Shown: positions 1-31,155, counted from the first letter of the stretch. The stretch is 64,000 bases of DNA from Heloderma charlesbogerti (GCA_026122225.1 JANEZZ010002758.1:682001-746000), one strand, 5' to 3'. Notes: generated by a model not told the origin, from the sequence alone. A program made the numbers and translations.

Positions 1-1802
1 GGTGTGTCTCTCATTAGATCAGACTGGTAGCGATCCATTTGGCTGGTGTGGATGATGTGCTAGCTGATTGGCTCAGTCAAATGCTTCTCATCTCCCATGA
101 ATGAATGCTAGACCAGAGGGTGCTAGCGGATTTTTTTGTTGATGAGGCATGCCAGAAGTTGATCACTTTTCCTGGAGGGAGAATGCTGCCTGCTCAATGT
201 TCTGCAGCAGAGCAGGTTGGGATCCAGAGCTGATGGAGATGCTTTTATCTTCATCTGGACTGGAGCTCCATTCTATCTTTTCCGCTAATAACCAGGGTTC
301 TGGCGAAGTTCAGAGTGGATGGAATGGACTGCATCCCAGTCACGCTGTGGTGGCTGAGGCAACCCTGCTTCACCCCCTCCTCCACCAGGCACAGGGTGAA
401 TATATTTGACTACAGATGATCCCACATCTCCTCACTTGGGAGTGAGGCAGGGTATGGCACCCAGACCTTCAAACCCTCTGCATGACAATGAATCGTGCTC
501 CTATCCGCGCTCCAGACTCGGTACAGTGCATCCTCGACGCAGCTCATGAGCCAACCATGAGACTACCGTTTGCCCATAAGTGGGCTGCGTTCTGTTTTTT
601 TTGCTGCTGTTGACCTAGTTTTGACCTGGTTTGGTGCCCCTTGCACCAGGTTCTTCTGTTTCTGCTTTTACTCCTTGACAGGTCTGAAGCTATCTTCTTT
701 TCACATGTACCTTGCAGCGACAATGGCCCCCCATCTCCTGATTGGGGGTTTCTCTGTCTTCTTGCATCCCATGGAAAAACAATTTCTCTGTGGGATATGG
801 AACCTTGCACCTCCAGTCTGACGCATGATACTGATGTGGAGTCTATCTATTGTTCTGCAAGCTCTGTTGGCTAAACCTTTTGAACCATTTGGAACTGTGG
901 AGCTCCACCTGTTATCATAGAAAATGGTATTCCTGGTGGCCATTAGATCAGCCCAGCGATCTAGTGAACTGTGCACTCTCCTTGTGGAGCCACCTTATCT
1001 TACCTTTCATCAAGACAAGGTGGTTCTTCGTCCAGACGGTGGCTTCTTGCCTAAGGTTGTGTCAGAGTTTTGACTCAAATCAGGATGCAGTGCTTCCTGC
1101 CTTCTTCTCCTGCTACTCCGCTTGAGTCGAAGCTTTACACCCTTGATATTCATCAGGCATTGTCTTTCTGTCAGTCCTAAACTAAGTCTTTCTGATAGTC
1201 TTTCCTTCTTGAACTGCCTGCTCCAGTTGGAGTTCACTCAATTTGTGTGATGGATACATCAGTAGCATCTTAGGTGAGTTGCCATTCCTGAATTCTGTAG
1301 GGCTGCAACCTGGTCAAGGCTGTTGATGTTTATCCGACACTATCGGTTGGATGTGTGGGCCAGAACTGACTGCTCTTTTGGGTGTGCAGTCCTCTCCTCT
1401 GTTGTGTAGTAGAACATTAACCTTCCTCTGGTAAGGTAGCTTGCTACTTGCCCATATGTGTGATGCACACAGACCACGGAGAAGAAAGACAGGCTGCTTA
1501 CCTGTAACTGTAGTTCTTTGAATCTGTGCATTCACAGAATCGACCCACCATCTCTGCTTCACTGTCAATATTGATTTCTAAGTTGATGTCAAGGCCTTCT
1601 CTCCATACCGAGGTTACAATGGACGGTCTCAAGGAACTGAGGGGATAAGTGTGAACCAGTTAATGACAAGCGCGCTTGGATGGTGGGTAAGGCTTCCTGC
1701 CAAAATTCCTCAGCTATGGAATTTGCTTGAATGGGGCTCTGCGCAGGTGCAGAGCCCATATCACAGATGGCCACTTGAGGAACTATAGTTACAGGATAAG
1801 CA
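1..1802 (+). mobile_element. DIRS-type retrotransposon, 3' part, decayed, truncated by window edge
   Basis: Seen: translating the + strand in shifting frames gives, in order, an RNase H-end-like stretch (about 145-390, with CSMFCSRAG), then a stretch resembling the DIRS tyrosine recombinase (about 570-1140), including LSSFHMYLAA, the core PFEP(F/L)GTVELHLLS near 880 and NQDAVLPAFF near 1080. Frames are broken by stops and indels. Short inverted arms lie at 1496-1519 and 1778-1801 (both contain the GAACTA-AGTTACAGG core). Known: DIRS elements carry gag, RT-RNase H and a tyrosine recombinase, and end in inverted repeats instead of direct LTRs. Inference: a + oriented, non-coding relic. Its left end is outside the window and the right boundary is approximate. 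Confidence 0.6.
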
Positions 1803-2596
1803 ACTTGTCTGTCTGGGGGCCATTTTTGCCTCCTAAGTCCCTTCCCCCATAGGCCACACTGGGAAGAATCTCTCTATCCGGTTTGCTGCCAAAATAAAGC
1901 TCAGTAGCACTAAACCGGAGAAATTCAGTTTGTTTGCAAGCTAAATGTGTCCATTTTGGCACTCCATACTGGCTACAAAGCACTGTAACTGACAAATGTA
2001 GCTTTCAGACAAAGTAATTTTTCCGTTTTAGTGTTCCGTAGCTGCTATGGAGTGCCATTTTGTTGTTTATATATAGATAATTTGCCCACAAGTTGTCTTA
2101 GGGTGAAACTTCTAGCCACTTCCCTAAGAGTTTATGTGAGAGGAGGAAGATGAAAATGCATCTAAAACAGCAACAACAACGACAGGAAGAGAGAAAAGGA
2201 ATGTATATTTTAAACTGCCTTTTTCCATTTTATTTACAAATTAGAGTAATAATAGAAATACTTAAATAATACGAAGGGTTTAAGTCCAAAGTTACGATGA
2301 TAGCAAAAGGAGGATATCGTAGAGTTCATAAAAATACGTATGACATGGAGAGAGTGTGATAGAGACAAACATTTTTCCCCTGTCTCATAACACTTGGACA
2401 GGATTACCAAGTGAAACAGATGGGCAATAGATTAAGAACTGACAAAAAATACTTTGCTGCCAGAAGATGTGATGGCCACTGACTTGCCTTTTTAAAAGGG
2501 ATTGGACAAATTATTGGAAGATGAGTCTATCATTGACTATTAGCTATGATAGCTAAATGGAACATTCATTCATGTTCATATGCCCCCTAGCAACTG
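1803..2596. other. No gene recognised
   Basis: AT-rich sequence between the DIRS relic and the BovB copy. I see no conserved coding frame, splice-bounded exon or recognisable repeat here. Confidence 0.5.
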
Positions 2597-3608
2597 ATTG
2601 TTGTTCAGTCGTTCAGTCATGTCCGACTCTTCATGACCCCATGGACCAGAGCACGCCAGGCCTTCCTGTCCTGCGCTCTCTCCCGGAGTGTGCTCAAGTC
2701 CATATTCATTGCATCGGTGATGCTATTTAGCCATCTCATCCTCTGCTGCCCCCTTCTCCTTTTGCCTTCAATCTTTCCCAGCATCAGGATCTTTTCCAGT
2801 GACTTTTCTCTTTGCATTAGGTGGCCAAACTATTTGAGCTTCAGCTTCAGTATCTGTCCTTCCAATGAGCAGTCAGGGTTGATTTCCTTTAGGATGGACT
2901 GATTTGACCTCCTTGCAGTCCAGGGGACTCGTAAGAGTCTTCTCCAGCACCACAGTTCGAAAGCATCAATTCTTCGGCGCTCAGCCTTCCTTATAGTCCA
3001 GCTCTCACAGCCATACGTTAACTAGGAAAACCATAGCTTTGATTATACGAACCTTTGTCAGCAAGGTGATGTCTCTGCTTTTGACTATGCTGTCTAGGTT
3101 TGCCATAGCTGTCCTCCCAAGGAGCAAGCGTCTTTTAATTTCATGGCTACAGTCACCGTCTGCGGTGTTCTTGGAGCCCAAGAAAATAAAATCTGTCACT
3201 GCTTCCATTTCTTCCCCTTCTATATGCCAGGAAGTGATGGGGCAGATGCCATGATTTTAGTTTTTTTAATGTTGAGTTTCAAACCAGCTTTTGCACTCTC
3301 CACTTTCACCCTCAACAAGAGGCTCTTTAGATCCTCTTCGCTTTCTGCCCTTAGGGTGGTATCGTCTGCATATCGGAGGTTGTTGATAATTCTCCCGGCA
3401 ATCTTAATTCCGACCTGTGATTCATCCAACCTGGCATTTCTCATGATGTACTCTGCATATAAATTAAATAGGCAGGGCAACAATATACAGCCTTGTTGTA
3501 CTCCTTTCCCAATTTGGAACCAATCGGTTGTTCCATGTCCGGTTCTTACTGTTGCTTCTTGACCCTCGTACAGGTTTCTCAGGAGACAGGTAAGGTGGTC
3601 TGGTACTA
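2597..3608 (-). mobile_element. BovB/RTE LINE, 3' portion, truncated
   Basis: The + strand begins with TTGTTGTTCAGTCGTTCAG followed by GTCCGACTCTTCATGACC, the antisense of the BovB 3' end known from ruminants and squamates. On the - strand, fragments in different frames give the reverse transcriptase C-terminal region: CLFNLYAEYIMRNA, NNLRYADDTTLRAES (motif C, YADD) near 3370, then KAGLKLNIKKTKIM, VTDFIFLGSKNTADGDC, and finally [20 protein letters not shown] near 2720. The copy is 5'-truncated at about 3608, as is usual for LINEs, and carries frameshifts, so it is not functional. It matches the 3' half of the longer copy at 61.9-63.8 kb. Confidence 0.88.
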
Positions 3609-4799
3609 CTCAGAAGCATATTGCAGCAGCTGGAAAGTACTGTTGCCTTCATGTGCTACTTGTGGTCTCTTCAGAAACATCTGACTGGCTACAGTTGTAA
3701 CATGATGCTGAATTAGAGAAATACTTGTTCTGATCAAGCATGGTTGCCTTATGTTTAACTTCAATGCCTTGAATTCATCAAGGATGGGGTTTGTATGTAA
3801 CACATACAACAGGTTTTGGTGTAAGTGTGAATGAAATGAAGTTAGGTACTAAGCCACTAAAGTAAGGGGTGCGGTTCATTGACCTCAAGTATATGCAAGA
3901 ACAGGCCCTGATAAAATTACTAAATTATAATCCAGTTTTTAAGTAGAGCTACAAACAATCTGAAAATACGTCATTGCTTAACACTATAACGTCTTACTGT
4001 TTTTCATTAAAAACAACAACTTTTTAATGGCTCCAGCAAAGAATAAGAGGTGCTGTACTCTTTTTTACAATGTGGAGGCTCTTTTAAAAGCAAGGATTAA
4101 ATCTATGGGTTTCTGTTGACTTGATGAAGATGAAATAGAATCTGTTGAGCTTCTTCCAGTTCTGCTACATGCCACTGAGCTAGCTGGGTTTTTTTTGCCG
4201 TGTGTTGTGTGTTTGAATAGGTCTTTCAGGAGTGAATACAAAGCCCTTCCCACTGCTGCATTCAGTGACCTCATGCTACCCCAAGGGGCAGGCAGTTTGG
4301 TGCCCTCCAGATGTTTTAGCAATGTTGGCTAGGTCTTACGGGAGTTGTAGTCCAAAACTGCATATTCTGTAACTCCACAGGAATGCGGACAATGTTGAAT
4401 GGACCTTGGTTTGTTTCATTATTGTGGTACGTGTGTTGAAACGTTTTCCTACCTTTTGTTCGTGGGGCGACATAAAAGGTTCAAGGAGCAAACACATTCA
4501 CTGCTCCTGGAAATATTTAGAAGACCAAACAGCTCCTTTCAATAGCTTTGTTACTAGCATTAATTCAATTCTACATGACTGGTCTGCACTGAGGATGATG
4601 AACTTCATGAAAACTTTGATCAGCATCAATTCTTTTCAGACATCTGAATGGGAAACTTCTGTTATGCTACAGGGTATGGCCTTAAGCAATTATCAGGGTG
4701 GGATGCAGGGAGGAAGTAGGGTTGATGTGGAAACTATCGTCATCTTTTATATTATTCAATGTGTGTCATACGGATATATTTGTAAACCTGAATTCAACC
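3609..4799. other. No gene; partial MITE inside
   Basis: Mostly unique-looking sequence with no supported exon. Around 4285-4362 there is half of the palindromic hAT-like repeat annotated separately. Confidence 0.5.
4285..4362. repeat. Partial hAT-like MITE (acaactcccat family)
   Basis: Contains GGTGCCCTCCAGATGTTTTA, then GGGAGTTGTAGTCCAAAAC, the two half-arms of a palindromic repeat found at five other places in this window (37.5, 40.6, 49.3, 52.8 and 59.8 kb). The middle is shortened. Confidence 0.55.
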
Positions 4800-5100
4800 C
4801 ATTTGTGCTTCACTACCTCCCATTTTGGGGATGTCACCCCAGGTTCAAGGAGCTACTGCGTTCTGTGCTACCAACCTGGGCCCATCCATCAGCCAGAGAA
4901 GGAGGTGGTGGGCTTCTCTACCTAGGGAAGTGGTGGGCTTACCGAAGGAGGTGGTGGGCTCTCCCACACTAGAGGCATTGAAGACGAGGCTGGACAGCCA
5001 TCTGTCAGGGATGCTTTGACTTGAATTCCTCCATTGAGCAGGGGGTTGGACTTGATGGTCTTAAAGGCCCCTTCCAACCCTACTATTCTGTGATTCTATG
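4800..5100 (+). mobile_element. CR1 LINE 3' end
   Basis: The sequence reads GTGGTGGGCTTCTC, GAGGCTGGACAGCCATCTGTC, GGGGGTTGGACTTGATGGTC, GGCCCCTTCCAACCCTACT, and ends in ATTCTGTGATTCTATGG. This is the CR1 3' UTR signature with its terminal ATTCTRTG octamers. The GGTGGTGGGCTT segment is triplicated. Strongly 5'-truncated, as is typical of CR1. Confidence 0.8.
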
Positions 5101-5514
5101 GAGCAGCTGCAGGGACTTTGCTTGCCCTCCCTCTGCTGGAAGGAACACTTGGTTTCAGTGGCCAGTTGCCCTGGGACTGTGGAAGTAAAGGAAAGCATGC
5201 TCTGTCTCCATTCATCAGCCATATTGAGGGCTCCTGAGTTGTGTATGTAGGGTTTGGGTTTTTTTGTTGCTTGTAAGTTGCCTTGAGAATCATTTGATTG
5301 AAAGGCAGGGTATAAATCTTCACAATAAGTTTGAAGCTATTAGGAGAATAAACATCTGCTTTCAGTGGATTAAAATAATTTCATTTGCATCTGTTTCCAA
5401 AACTGAGGTTGAAGCATCTTGTGAAAGATTTGAACAGCATCTATTTCCTGTTTCCAAGCATATCCATGATACACATCAAACAGTATAAAGAGATAAAATA
5501 AAAAGTTACCTTGT
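5101..5514. other. No gene recognised
   Basis: Short spacer between the CR1 tail and the inverted terminal repeat of the DIRS element. No coding or repeat signal that I can support. Confidence 0.45.
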
Positions 5515-5995
5515 TCTGCTTTTCACTGTATGGTGTGAAGAGACTGGGTTGTTTCCTTGGCACAGCCCAGGAAGACAGGGATCACATGATTGTGATCTTT
5601 TGAGTGCTGCTTCCTCTGGTTCCACCCCCAGTTCCTTCCCTGCCTTACCCATGGCAATACTCTCTTGAGCTTTCTCTCCAGTAGTCACGTCCAGACGTGT
5701 GTCAGTCTTTCTGGAATCCAAGACAACCAACAGGAAGGTCCTTTTTCCTTTGCTTTTCGCAAAGCTAATGGACTCTGAATGGGCCACTCCGCTCTGAGGC
5801 AGAAAGGATATTAATGTGCAAAAATTCTGCTCCCTTCTAAAGCAAGCAATGGAAAAATTTAAGGGATCATTTGTAGATGTCCCAGTGATAGCTCTTCGTT
5901 CAGTAGCCATTGCTCCCAAAGAAAGTAACGCCCCACTCAAGGATCCTAACGAGACGTGATCTGATTTCACCCTTAAAAGGGTTCACAAAGCAGCT

Positions 5996-6418
5996 TTGCT
6001 AACCATCAGAGCATCCACTATCTCCTCACTTTTCATCTATGCATCCATGTTCTGGGCCAAGGATTTGCTTAGTAACCCTGATTTGGGTAGCCAGACCCTG
6101 CATAGAGAGCTCCTTAAATTATATAAGACATGCATCTTCATGGCAGATACCATCTGGGATGCTCTAGTCTACTCAGCCAGAACCATAGCTGTGGCCACTG
6201 TAACCAGGAGTTCCATGGGGCTGAAACACTGGAATGCGGATACCTACTCCAAGGCTAATGTGGCTACTGTTCCCTTCACAGGAGCTTGCCTGTTTGGCGA
6301 AGAGGCATTCAAAGACATCCTTGTGGAAACTAAGGACAAGAAGGAGGCAATGCCTTTGTCCCCAAAAAGGGGCAAAACACTCCCATTGCCACAGATTAAT
6401 CCAGCTTCCCCCACATAG
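5996..6418 (+). pseudogene. DIRS gag-like fragment
   Basis: A 140-codon open stretch. Its middle and end (LKHWNADTYSKANVATVPF, TGACLFGEEAFKDILVETKD, KKEAMPLSPKRGK) resemble the C-terminal part of the gag-like protein of vertebrate DIRS elements, which usually reads W-x-x-D-x-x-S/T..., then LFG, then a basic K/R-rich tail. The frame ends at a stop just before the deletion that removed the reverse transcriptase. It is part of the retrotransposon at 5515-8690 and not a host gene. The start is arbitrary because the real frame begins further upstream in another phase. Confidence 0.6.
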
Positions 6419-6504
6419 TCAAAACATCACTCATTTGGTGAGGTAATTATTCCAACCTCTACAAAGGAATCCCCTTCAGGAATCCCCTGAGAATAACAAC
6501 AACA

Positions 6505-6606
6505 ACAGATGCCAGTCTCACAGGGTGGGGGGCCCACAATCTGGTAACCCAAGACTACTGGTCTCCTGTAGAAGCCAGCCACAGCGTCAACTGGCTGGAA
6601 CTATGA
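6505..6606 (+). pseudogene. DIRS RNase H-like fragment
   Basis: Translates to TTTDASLTGWGAH followed by SVNWLEL and a stop. DASxxGWG and the SINWLELRA-like continuation are the hallmark of the RNase H part of DIRS polyproteins. The first acidic residue (TDAS) is kept. Further downstream similarity continues in broken frames to about 7240. The reverse transcriptase that should precede it is absent. Confidence 0.6.
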
Positions 6607-7254
6607 GTAGTCCATCTAGCACTAGCCCATTTTCATCATGTCCTATGGGGGCATTATGGTGTCCATGATGGCCCAGATAAACCATCATGGGGGCTCTCGC
6701 GCCAGGTCTCTTCAAAAGGAAGCAAACCTCTTTGCCTGGGTGGAGTGATCCATTTTATCAATCTCTGCTGAACACAACAAGTGGACACTGAACATGACAG
6801 CAGACTGTGACAGCAGACTATCTCGTTGGCAACACATTGATCCAGGCAAGTGAGCCCTCAGCCTCAAGGTCTTTCATCAAATTCAACACCACTTTGGCCG
6901 CATGACCTTTTCTCATTCCACAAAAATCACAAGCTGCCTCAGTTCTTCTCCTGCTTCTAGTACAGCAAGGCGGAAGCACAGGATGCTTTCATATCACCCT
7001 GACCCCCAGGTCTTCTGTTTGCCTTTCCACCAACACTTCTAATCTTGAGGGTTCTTTGCAAGATATGAGCGGAGCAAGCCACAGTCGTCCTTGTGGCCTC
7101 ACACTGGGTGAGATGCTTTTTGGAAATATTGCAATAGGCTCAAACAAATCCCAGCTTCCTTCCATAGCAACCAGATCTCCTCTCTCAGGGACCCATATCT
7201 CACCCAGATCCAGCCTGGCTACATCTAGCAGAATGGAAACTAAGCAGGAAACAT

Positions 7255-8230
7255 TCTTGAGCCTGGGCTACCAGGAACCGGTCATTAATACTCTCCATTC
7301 TTCTCGCAAAAGACTGACAGAGCATATCTATGAAGCAGCCTGGTGGGCTTTTTCCAGATGGTGCAAATGCAAAACAGTGGACTCTTCTAAAGCAGGCCTC
7401 ATCCATCTTTCCTTCCTCCAAGCATGTATGTACATGGGCCTTAAACCCAACACATTAAAGAGACAGAATCATATCTCTCTTCAGTTCTTTCGAGACCAGA
7501 ACACACACCAATAGCACCTCCCCCCCACCCCATCTAAAGCGCTTCTTAAGATCCATTCTTCTCAGTCCTTCAGTAGGGCACAAATGCCCATCCTCCAGCC
7601 TACATACAGTCCTAAGGCACTCACCAAAGCTCATGTTTGAACCCCTGCGAACTGTCTTGATCAGACTCCTTGTCTTTTAAGGTGGCTTCCCTTACAGCCA
7701 TCACTTCAGCCAGAAGGTTTTCTAAGTTGGGGGCTCTCTCTGTCCGAAATCATATATGGATCTTCACCAGTGTCACAGTACTACTCTGACTTGACCCTTC
7801 TTTCATACCAAAATTAAATTCTGTGTTTCACCAGTCCCAGGAACTGGTCCTTCCATTTTTCTATCCAAATCCTTCTCATCCCTTGTCTGCAGGGCTCTAA
7901 AAATTTACATATGTAGAACCAAGGATCTACGCCTTACAGACTCACTATTCATGTCTTTCCACCCAACATCACTATACCAAAAGGCCTTCAAGGCCGCCAT
8001 AGCACACTGGATTAAGGCCTGCATCACATCGGCATATGATGCACAACACATTCCTAGGCCTCTGCATCTCACAGCACACTCCACCAGGGCAGCAGCAGCC
8101 TCCACTGCTTTTTCTACAAATAATTGACTATTGGAGATCTGTAGAGCGGCTCTCTGGTCAGCACCTAACACTTTCAGAAGACATTACAAATTGGATTCAT
8201 TTGCCTTGGCCAAAGTGGCCTTTCATATCC
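7255..8230 (+). pseudogene. DIRS tyrosine recombinase, frameshifted, catalytic residues still present
   Basis: Known: DIRS elements integrate with a tyrosine recombinase (lambda-integrase superfamily; catalytic R, HxxR, Y). Seen: an N-terminal SAM-like stretch (HSSRKRLTEHIYEAAWWAF, KPNTLKRQ) at 7290-7470. The first catalytic Arg lies in ITSARR near 7700-7715, then RALKIYICRTKDLR near 7890-7930, HSTR at 8077-8088 and the nucleophile Tyr in RHYKLDS at 8185-8187. At least one frameshift and several stops separate these blocks, so no full protein can be made. Its state suggests an old copy, although all five active-site positions I can identify remain readable. Confidence 0.68.
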
Positions 8231-8989
8231 CCATCCCTGATCAAATTAAGCTTTGACATATCCCAGTCTTTTGGACACCTTGTCACACTATACAGAGGAT
8301 GGGACATTGGGAACTTACCGTAAAGGTCCATTCTGCTATTGTGTGATGGAGGCATCCAACCCCACATTCCATGGGTGGCTAACGGGATACCAACTGACAT
8401 ACAACTCAGGATAGCATACCCTTACTATGTGACGGTTCCTCGAAGGAAGTGTCTATCCTCCTTTGCCTCTCCAGGTACTCTCTCCATACTTGCTGTTTTG
8501 CTTCTAAACCCCTGTTTCTCCTTGTTCATCCAGGGAAGGAACTGGGGGTGGAGCTGGAGGAAGCAGCACTCGAAAGATCACAATCCTGTGATCCTTGCCT
8601 TGCTGTGTGGTGCCAAGGAAACAGCCCAGTCTTTTGGATGCCTCCGTCATACCATACCAGAATGAAACTTCACAATAAGTTCCCAGTGTGCCATTTAAGA
8701 ACACAAAATGTGAAATGCCAAATGCGTTTCAGTTAAAATGAAACTCCACTTTGGGACAATAAGACAATCTCTGTATGATTACTCCAAGATATTCTGGGCT
8801 TTTAAAAAAAATTAAAACCCATTGCGCATATTAATTTCCCTGTAGATTGGCGGGGTTTGAAGAGGAATTGTGGCTGTGTTCAGCTGAGTGTGGTTTCAGT
8901 CCTCTGTGGGATTGGGAATGCTGATGGGGCAGAGTTCCTGATCCAATGGAGGATTGTAAACACATTCAGTTGAACATGGTCATGATTCC

Positions 8990-11770
8990 TCTTCAGAACT
9001 TTCTTGTCAACATACGGTAGTCAGAGGGGTGGATGGAGGTGGGGTGCATATCCGCCCTTTATGGTTACAGATTTTGAACAACTGAAGAGGGCTGTAGTAA
9101 CTTGACAGTATATTGGGACAAAGAGAAAGGACAGGTATGCTGCTGGTGTACCGCCCACCTTGCTGCCCAGCAGTCTCCCTGCCTGAGCTGGCTGAGGTGG
9201 TCTTGGAGGTGGTGTTGGAGAACCCTAGGACTGTGGTTCTCGGGCACATCAACATCCATGCTGAGGCTATCCTGACAGGGCCTGCTCGGGACGTCATGGC
9301 AACCATGGCAACCATGGGGCTGTCTCAGTACTTCACTGGCCCGACACATGTGGCGGGACATACCCTGGACCTGGCTTTTGCTATTGGGTGGTTGGGGTGT
9401 GTGTGTGTGTGGGGGGGGTTTCAACAATCCCGTTGTCATGGTCAGATCATTTCCTTGTGAAATTTGGTTTGGCAGTAGCAGAATCCTCCCTGCGGGGGTG
9501 GGGGACCGATTAAGATGGTCTGTCCAAGTGACTTATGGAATCCGATGGATTCCTGAATGCTTTGGGGGATTTTCTGGCTGATAGGGCTGGTGATTTGGTC
9601 GAGGCCTTGGTCTCACTATGGGATGGTGAAATGGGAAAGGCCATCGATCAAGTCACTCCCAAGCTCCCTGTGTGGTGCTGTGGAGGCGGTAATTCACCTT
9701 GGTTTATAGAAGATCTGCGGGCAATGAAACAGGCCAGACAATGGCTAGAGTGCAGTGAGGATGGCAAAAAAATCTTATTACACCTCTATTATTTCATCCC
9801 TGAAACGTCGCCCAGCAGAATTGTTCCAGGTGGTAAAGATCCTGTTGGGATCTGGCTCAGGCTCAGAGAAATTAGGATTGGAACCCTTGGTCATTTGCAG
9901 TAATAAATTTGCTAGGCGCTTCGAGGAGAAAGTCGCTCGCATTCGCTCAGAACTTGACACCACAGTTATCGCAGAGTCTGGGGAGGTGTCTAGAGCTCTG
10001 TCTGGTTGTGTTTCCTGGGATCAGTTTCAGTTGTTGCAGCCTGATGTGGACAAGGCGCTTGAATCAGTCCGTCCCACCATAAGCTTGACCCTTGCCTATC
10101 TTGGCTAACACAATCTAGCAGGGGTGAATTGGCTGGGTGGGTCCAGGGAATGGTAAATACTTAATTCTGTCAGGGGGTGGTTCCTGCACCCTTGAAAGAG
10201 GCTGTAGTGTGCCCTCTCCTGAAGAGGTCCTCCGTGGACCCAGAAGTGTGTGAGAACTATCTCCCTATCGCTAATATCCCCTTTTGGGGCAAGGTGCTTG
10301 AGTGTGTGGCTGGGCAGCTTCAGACATTCTTGGAGGAAACTGATTATTTGGACCCATTTCAGTCTGGTTTCAGGCCAGGGTACGGCACTGAAACGGACAT
10401 AGTTGCTCTGACTGACACCTTACTGTGGGTGAAAGATGGGGAGTGCTACCCTGTTGATCTTCTTGGATCTCTCAGCGGCTTTTAATAGCGTTGAGCACAG
10501 TGTTTTATTGGATTGGCTCTGCGGGATGGGAGTTGGGGCATTGTGCTTCAGTGGTTCCACTCCTACTTGGGTCGATTCCAGAGAGTGGTATTGGGGGATT
10601 CCTGTTCTACCCCATGGCTATTAAGCTGTGGGGTGCCACAGGGTTCTGTTCTATCCCCCGTGCTGTTCAACATCTATATGAAGCTGTTGGGTGAGGTCAT
10701 TAGGAGTTCTGGGGTGGGGTGTCACCAGTACACTGATGATGCTGAGCTCTATTTCTCCTTATTGTTGGAGTCAGCTGGGACGGTGAAGGTGCTGGACCAG
10801 TGCCTGGAGGCTATAGTGGGCTGGATGAGGGCCAATAAACTGAAGCTGAATCCTGACAAGATGGAAGCTCTGTGGATTGGTGGTTCCCGAGTCTGGGAAT
10901 TGGGTAAGCGACCTGTTCTGGATGGGGTTGCACTCCCCCTGAAGGAGCAGGTGCGTAGCTTGGGAGTACTAGATCCATCCCTGTCACTGGAGCCCCAGGT
11001 GGACTCCGTGGCCTGGAGTACTTGGGGCCAGCTTCAGCTGATTCACCAGCTACGGCCTTTCCTGGGTAGGGATAACCTTGCCACAGTAGTACATGCGCTG
11101 GTAACTTCCTGATTAGACTACTGCAATGTACTTTATTGTTGCTGTTGAAGACGGCTCGGAAGTTGCAGCTAGTGCAAACTGCAGCAGCTAGACTGTTGAC
11201 TGGAACATCATGAAAAATCACATAACATCGGTCTTAAAGGAATTGCAGTAGCTGCCAATACGTTTCCAGTCCAAATTCAAGGTGCTAATGATGCCATTTG
11301 AAGCCCTAAGTGGCTTGGGACCTCGATATTTGAGGGAGTACCTCCCCCTATGTATGTCTGCCTGAGGATTGAGATCTGTTGAAAGAGCCCTCCTCTTGAG
11401 TCCCACCAGTGTGAGACATACACTATGGTGGGGCGTTGGAGAGCTTTTTCTGCTGTGGCGTCCCGGTTATAGAATGTCCTCCCCTTGGAGGCCTGATTGG
11501 TGCAGGCACTGGCTTCATTTCAGCGCCAAGTAAAGACATGGCTTTTTACCAAAGCCTTTGAGAGCTAATTGGATTCCGTGAGTTTGTACACTTTTTTAAC
11601 TGTTTATTGTTTTAGAGTTTAAATTGGTATTAGCTAGCTTAATGATTTAATATGTTTTTAGCTATCAAATTATTTATTGTTTTACACTGTTTAAATTGAT
11701 TATATTTGTACGCCGCCCTGAGATTCTAATGATATAGGGCAGGATATACATGTTTTAAATAAATTAATGA
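8990..11770 (+). mobile_element. L2-like (L2/CR1 clade) LINE, near full-length ORF2 region, decayed
   Basis: In + order: an endonuclease-like stretch near 9113-9400 (VLGHINIHAEA, GPTHVAGHTLDLAF), a linker, and a reverse transcriptase region 10177-11112. The 3' end carries TTTGTACGCCGCCCTGAGAT, then AGGGCAGGATATACAT and an AAATAAATTAATGAAG tail, the usual 3' signature of reptilian L2-like LINEs. Several frameshifts and stops make it inactive. The 5' limit is uncertain and could extend to about 8870. Confidence 0.75.
10177..11112 (+). pseudogene. L2-like LINE reverse transcriptase, frameshifted
   Basis: Palm blocks are recognisable in successive frames: PLLKRSSVDP, LDPFQSGFRPGYGTETD, FLDLSAAFNSVEHSVLLDWL (motif A, catalytic D kept) near 10460-10520, GVPQGSVLSPVLFNIYM (motif B) near 10630-10683, and QYTDDAELYF (motif C, normally YADD) near 10726-10755. 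The thumb-like region ANKLKLNPDKMEALWIGG follows. Frameshifts lie between 10450 and 10630. Non-functional relic inside the LINE. Confidence 0.75.
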
Positions 11771-12076
11771 AGTAATGTAAAGTATCCTAACTACTAGTTG
11801 TGGAGGGCGGAAGTGATGAACAGTACATAGTTATGAATTCTACTTATAAAAAATATAGTTCATTCAATGGCCTGGCTTGCATGGAATGACAATGCAAGTT
11901 TTTTTTAAAGCTGGGGTTACTATGACTGACCCAGGGTACTAGTGCAGGCGACTTGATTGCTTTTGCTTGGCTCCTCCTGCCATCTGCTCCTGCTTTGGCT
12001 TCTGTGATGTTGAAGTTGTAGGAATCTGTATCCTTACAACTGAAATTTGTTATCTGTAATTTTTTTTCTTTAACAG
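11771..12076. other. Spacer before GNB4 first coding exon; no other gene
   Basis: No separate gene seen. The last bases form a polypyrimidine tract (TTTTTTTTTCTT) and TAACAG, the splice acceptor of the exon that carries the GNB4 start codon. The non-coding first exon and promoter of GNB4 were not found in the window. Confidence 0.5.

Positions 12077-31155
<19,079 letters not shown>

Larger units (their letters stand above)
5515..8690 (+). mobile_element. DIRS-type retrotransposon with inverted terminal repeats, internally deleted
   Basis: About 5525-5650 and 8525-8655 are inverted copies of one another: the left arm contains TTTCCTTGGCACAGCCC and the right arm its near-complement around GTGCCAAGGAAACAGCCC, and both contain the complement pair of GGAACTGGGGGTGGA. 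Inside, in + order, are a gag-like frame, a short RNase H-like stretch and a tyrosine recombinase, which is DIRS order. Only about 80 bp separates gag from RNase H, so the reverse transcriptase core is missing. A further segment near 8305-8355 repeats terminal sequence (GGAACTTACCGTAAAGGTCC), as expected of an internal complementary region. Outer limits are approximate. Confidence 0.72.

Noticed and set aside
4406..4972. 188-codon + frame
   Set aside because: Its end is CR1 3' UTR sequence (triplicated GGTGGTGGGCTT) and its start has no known domain.
11771..12076. Searched for GNB4 promoter and first exon
   Set aside because: No CpG-rich stretch or donor-bounded non-coding exon that I can support; probably left of the window.
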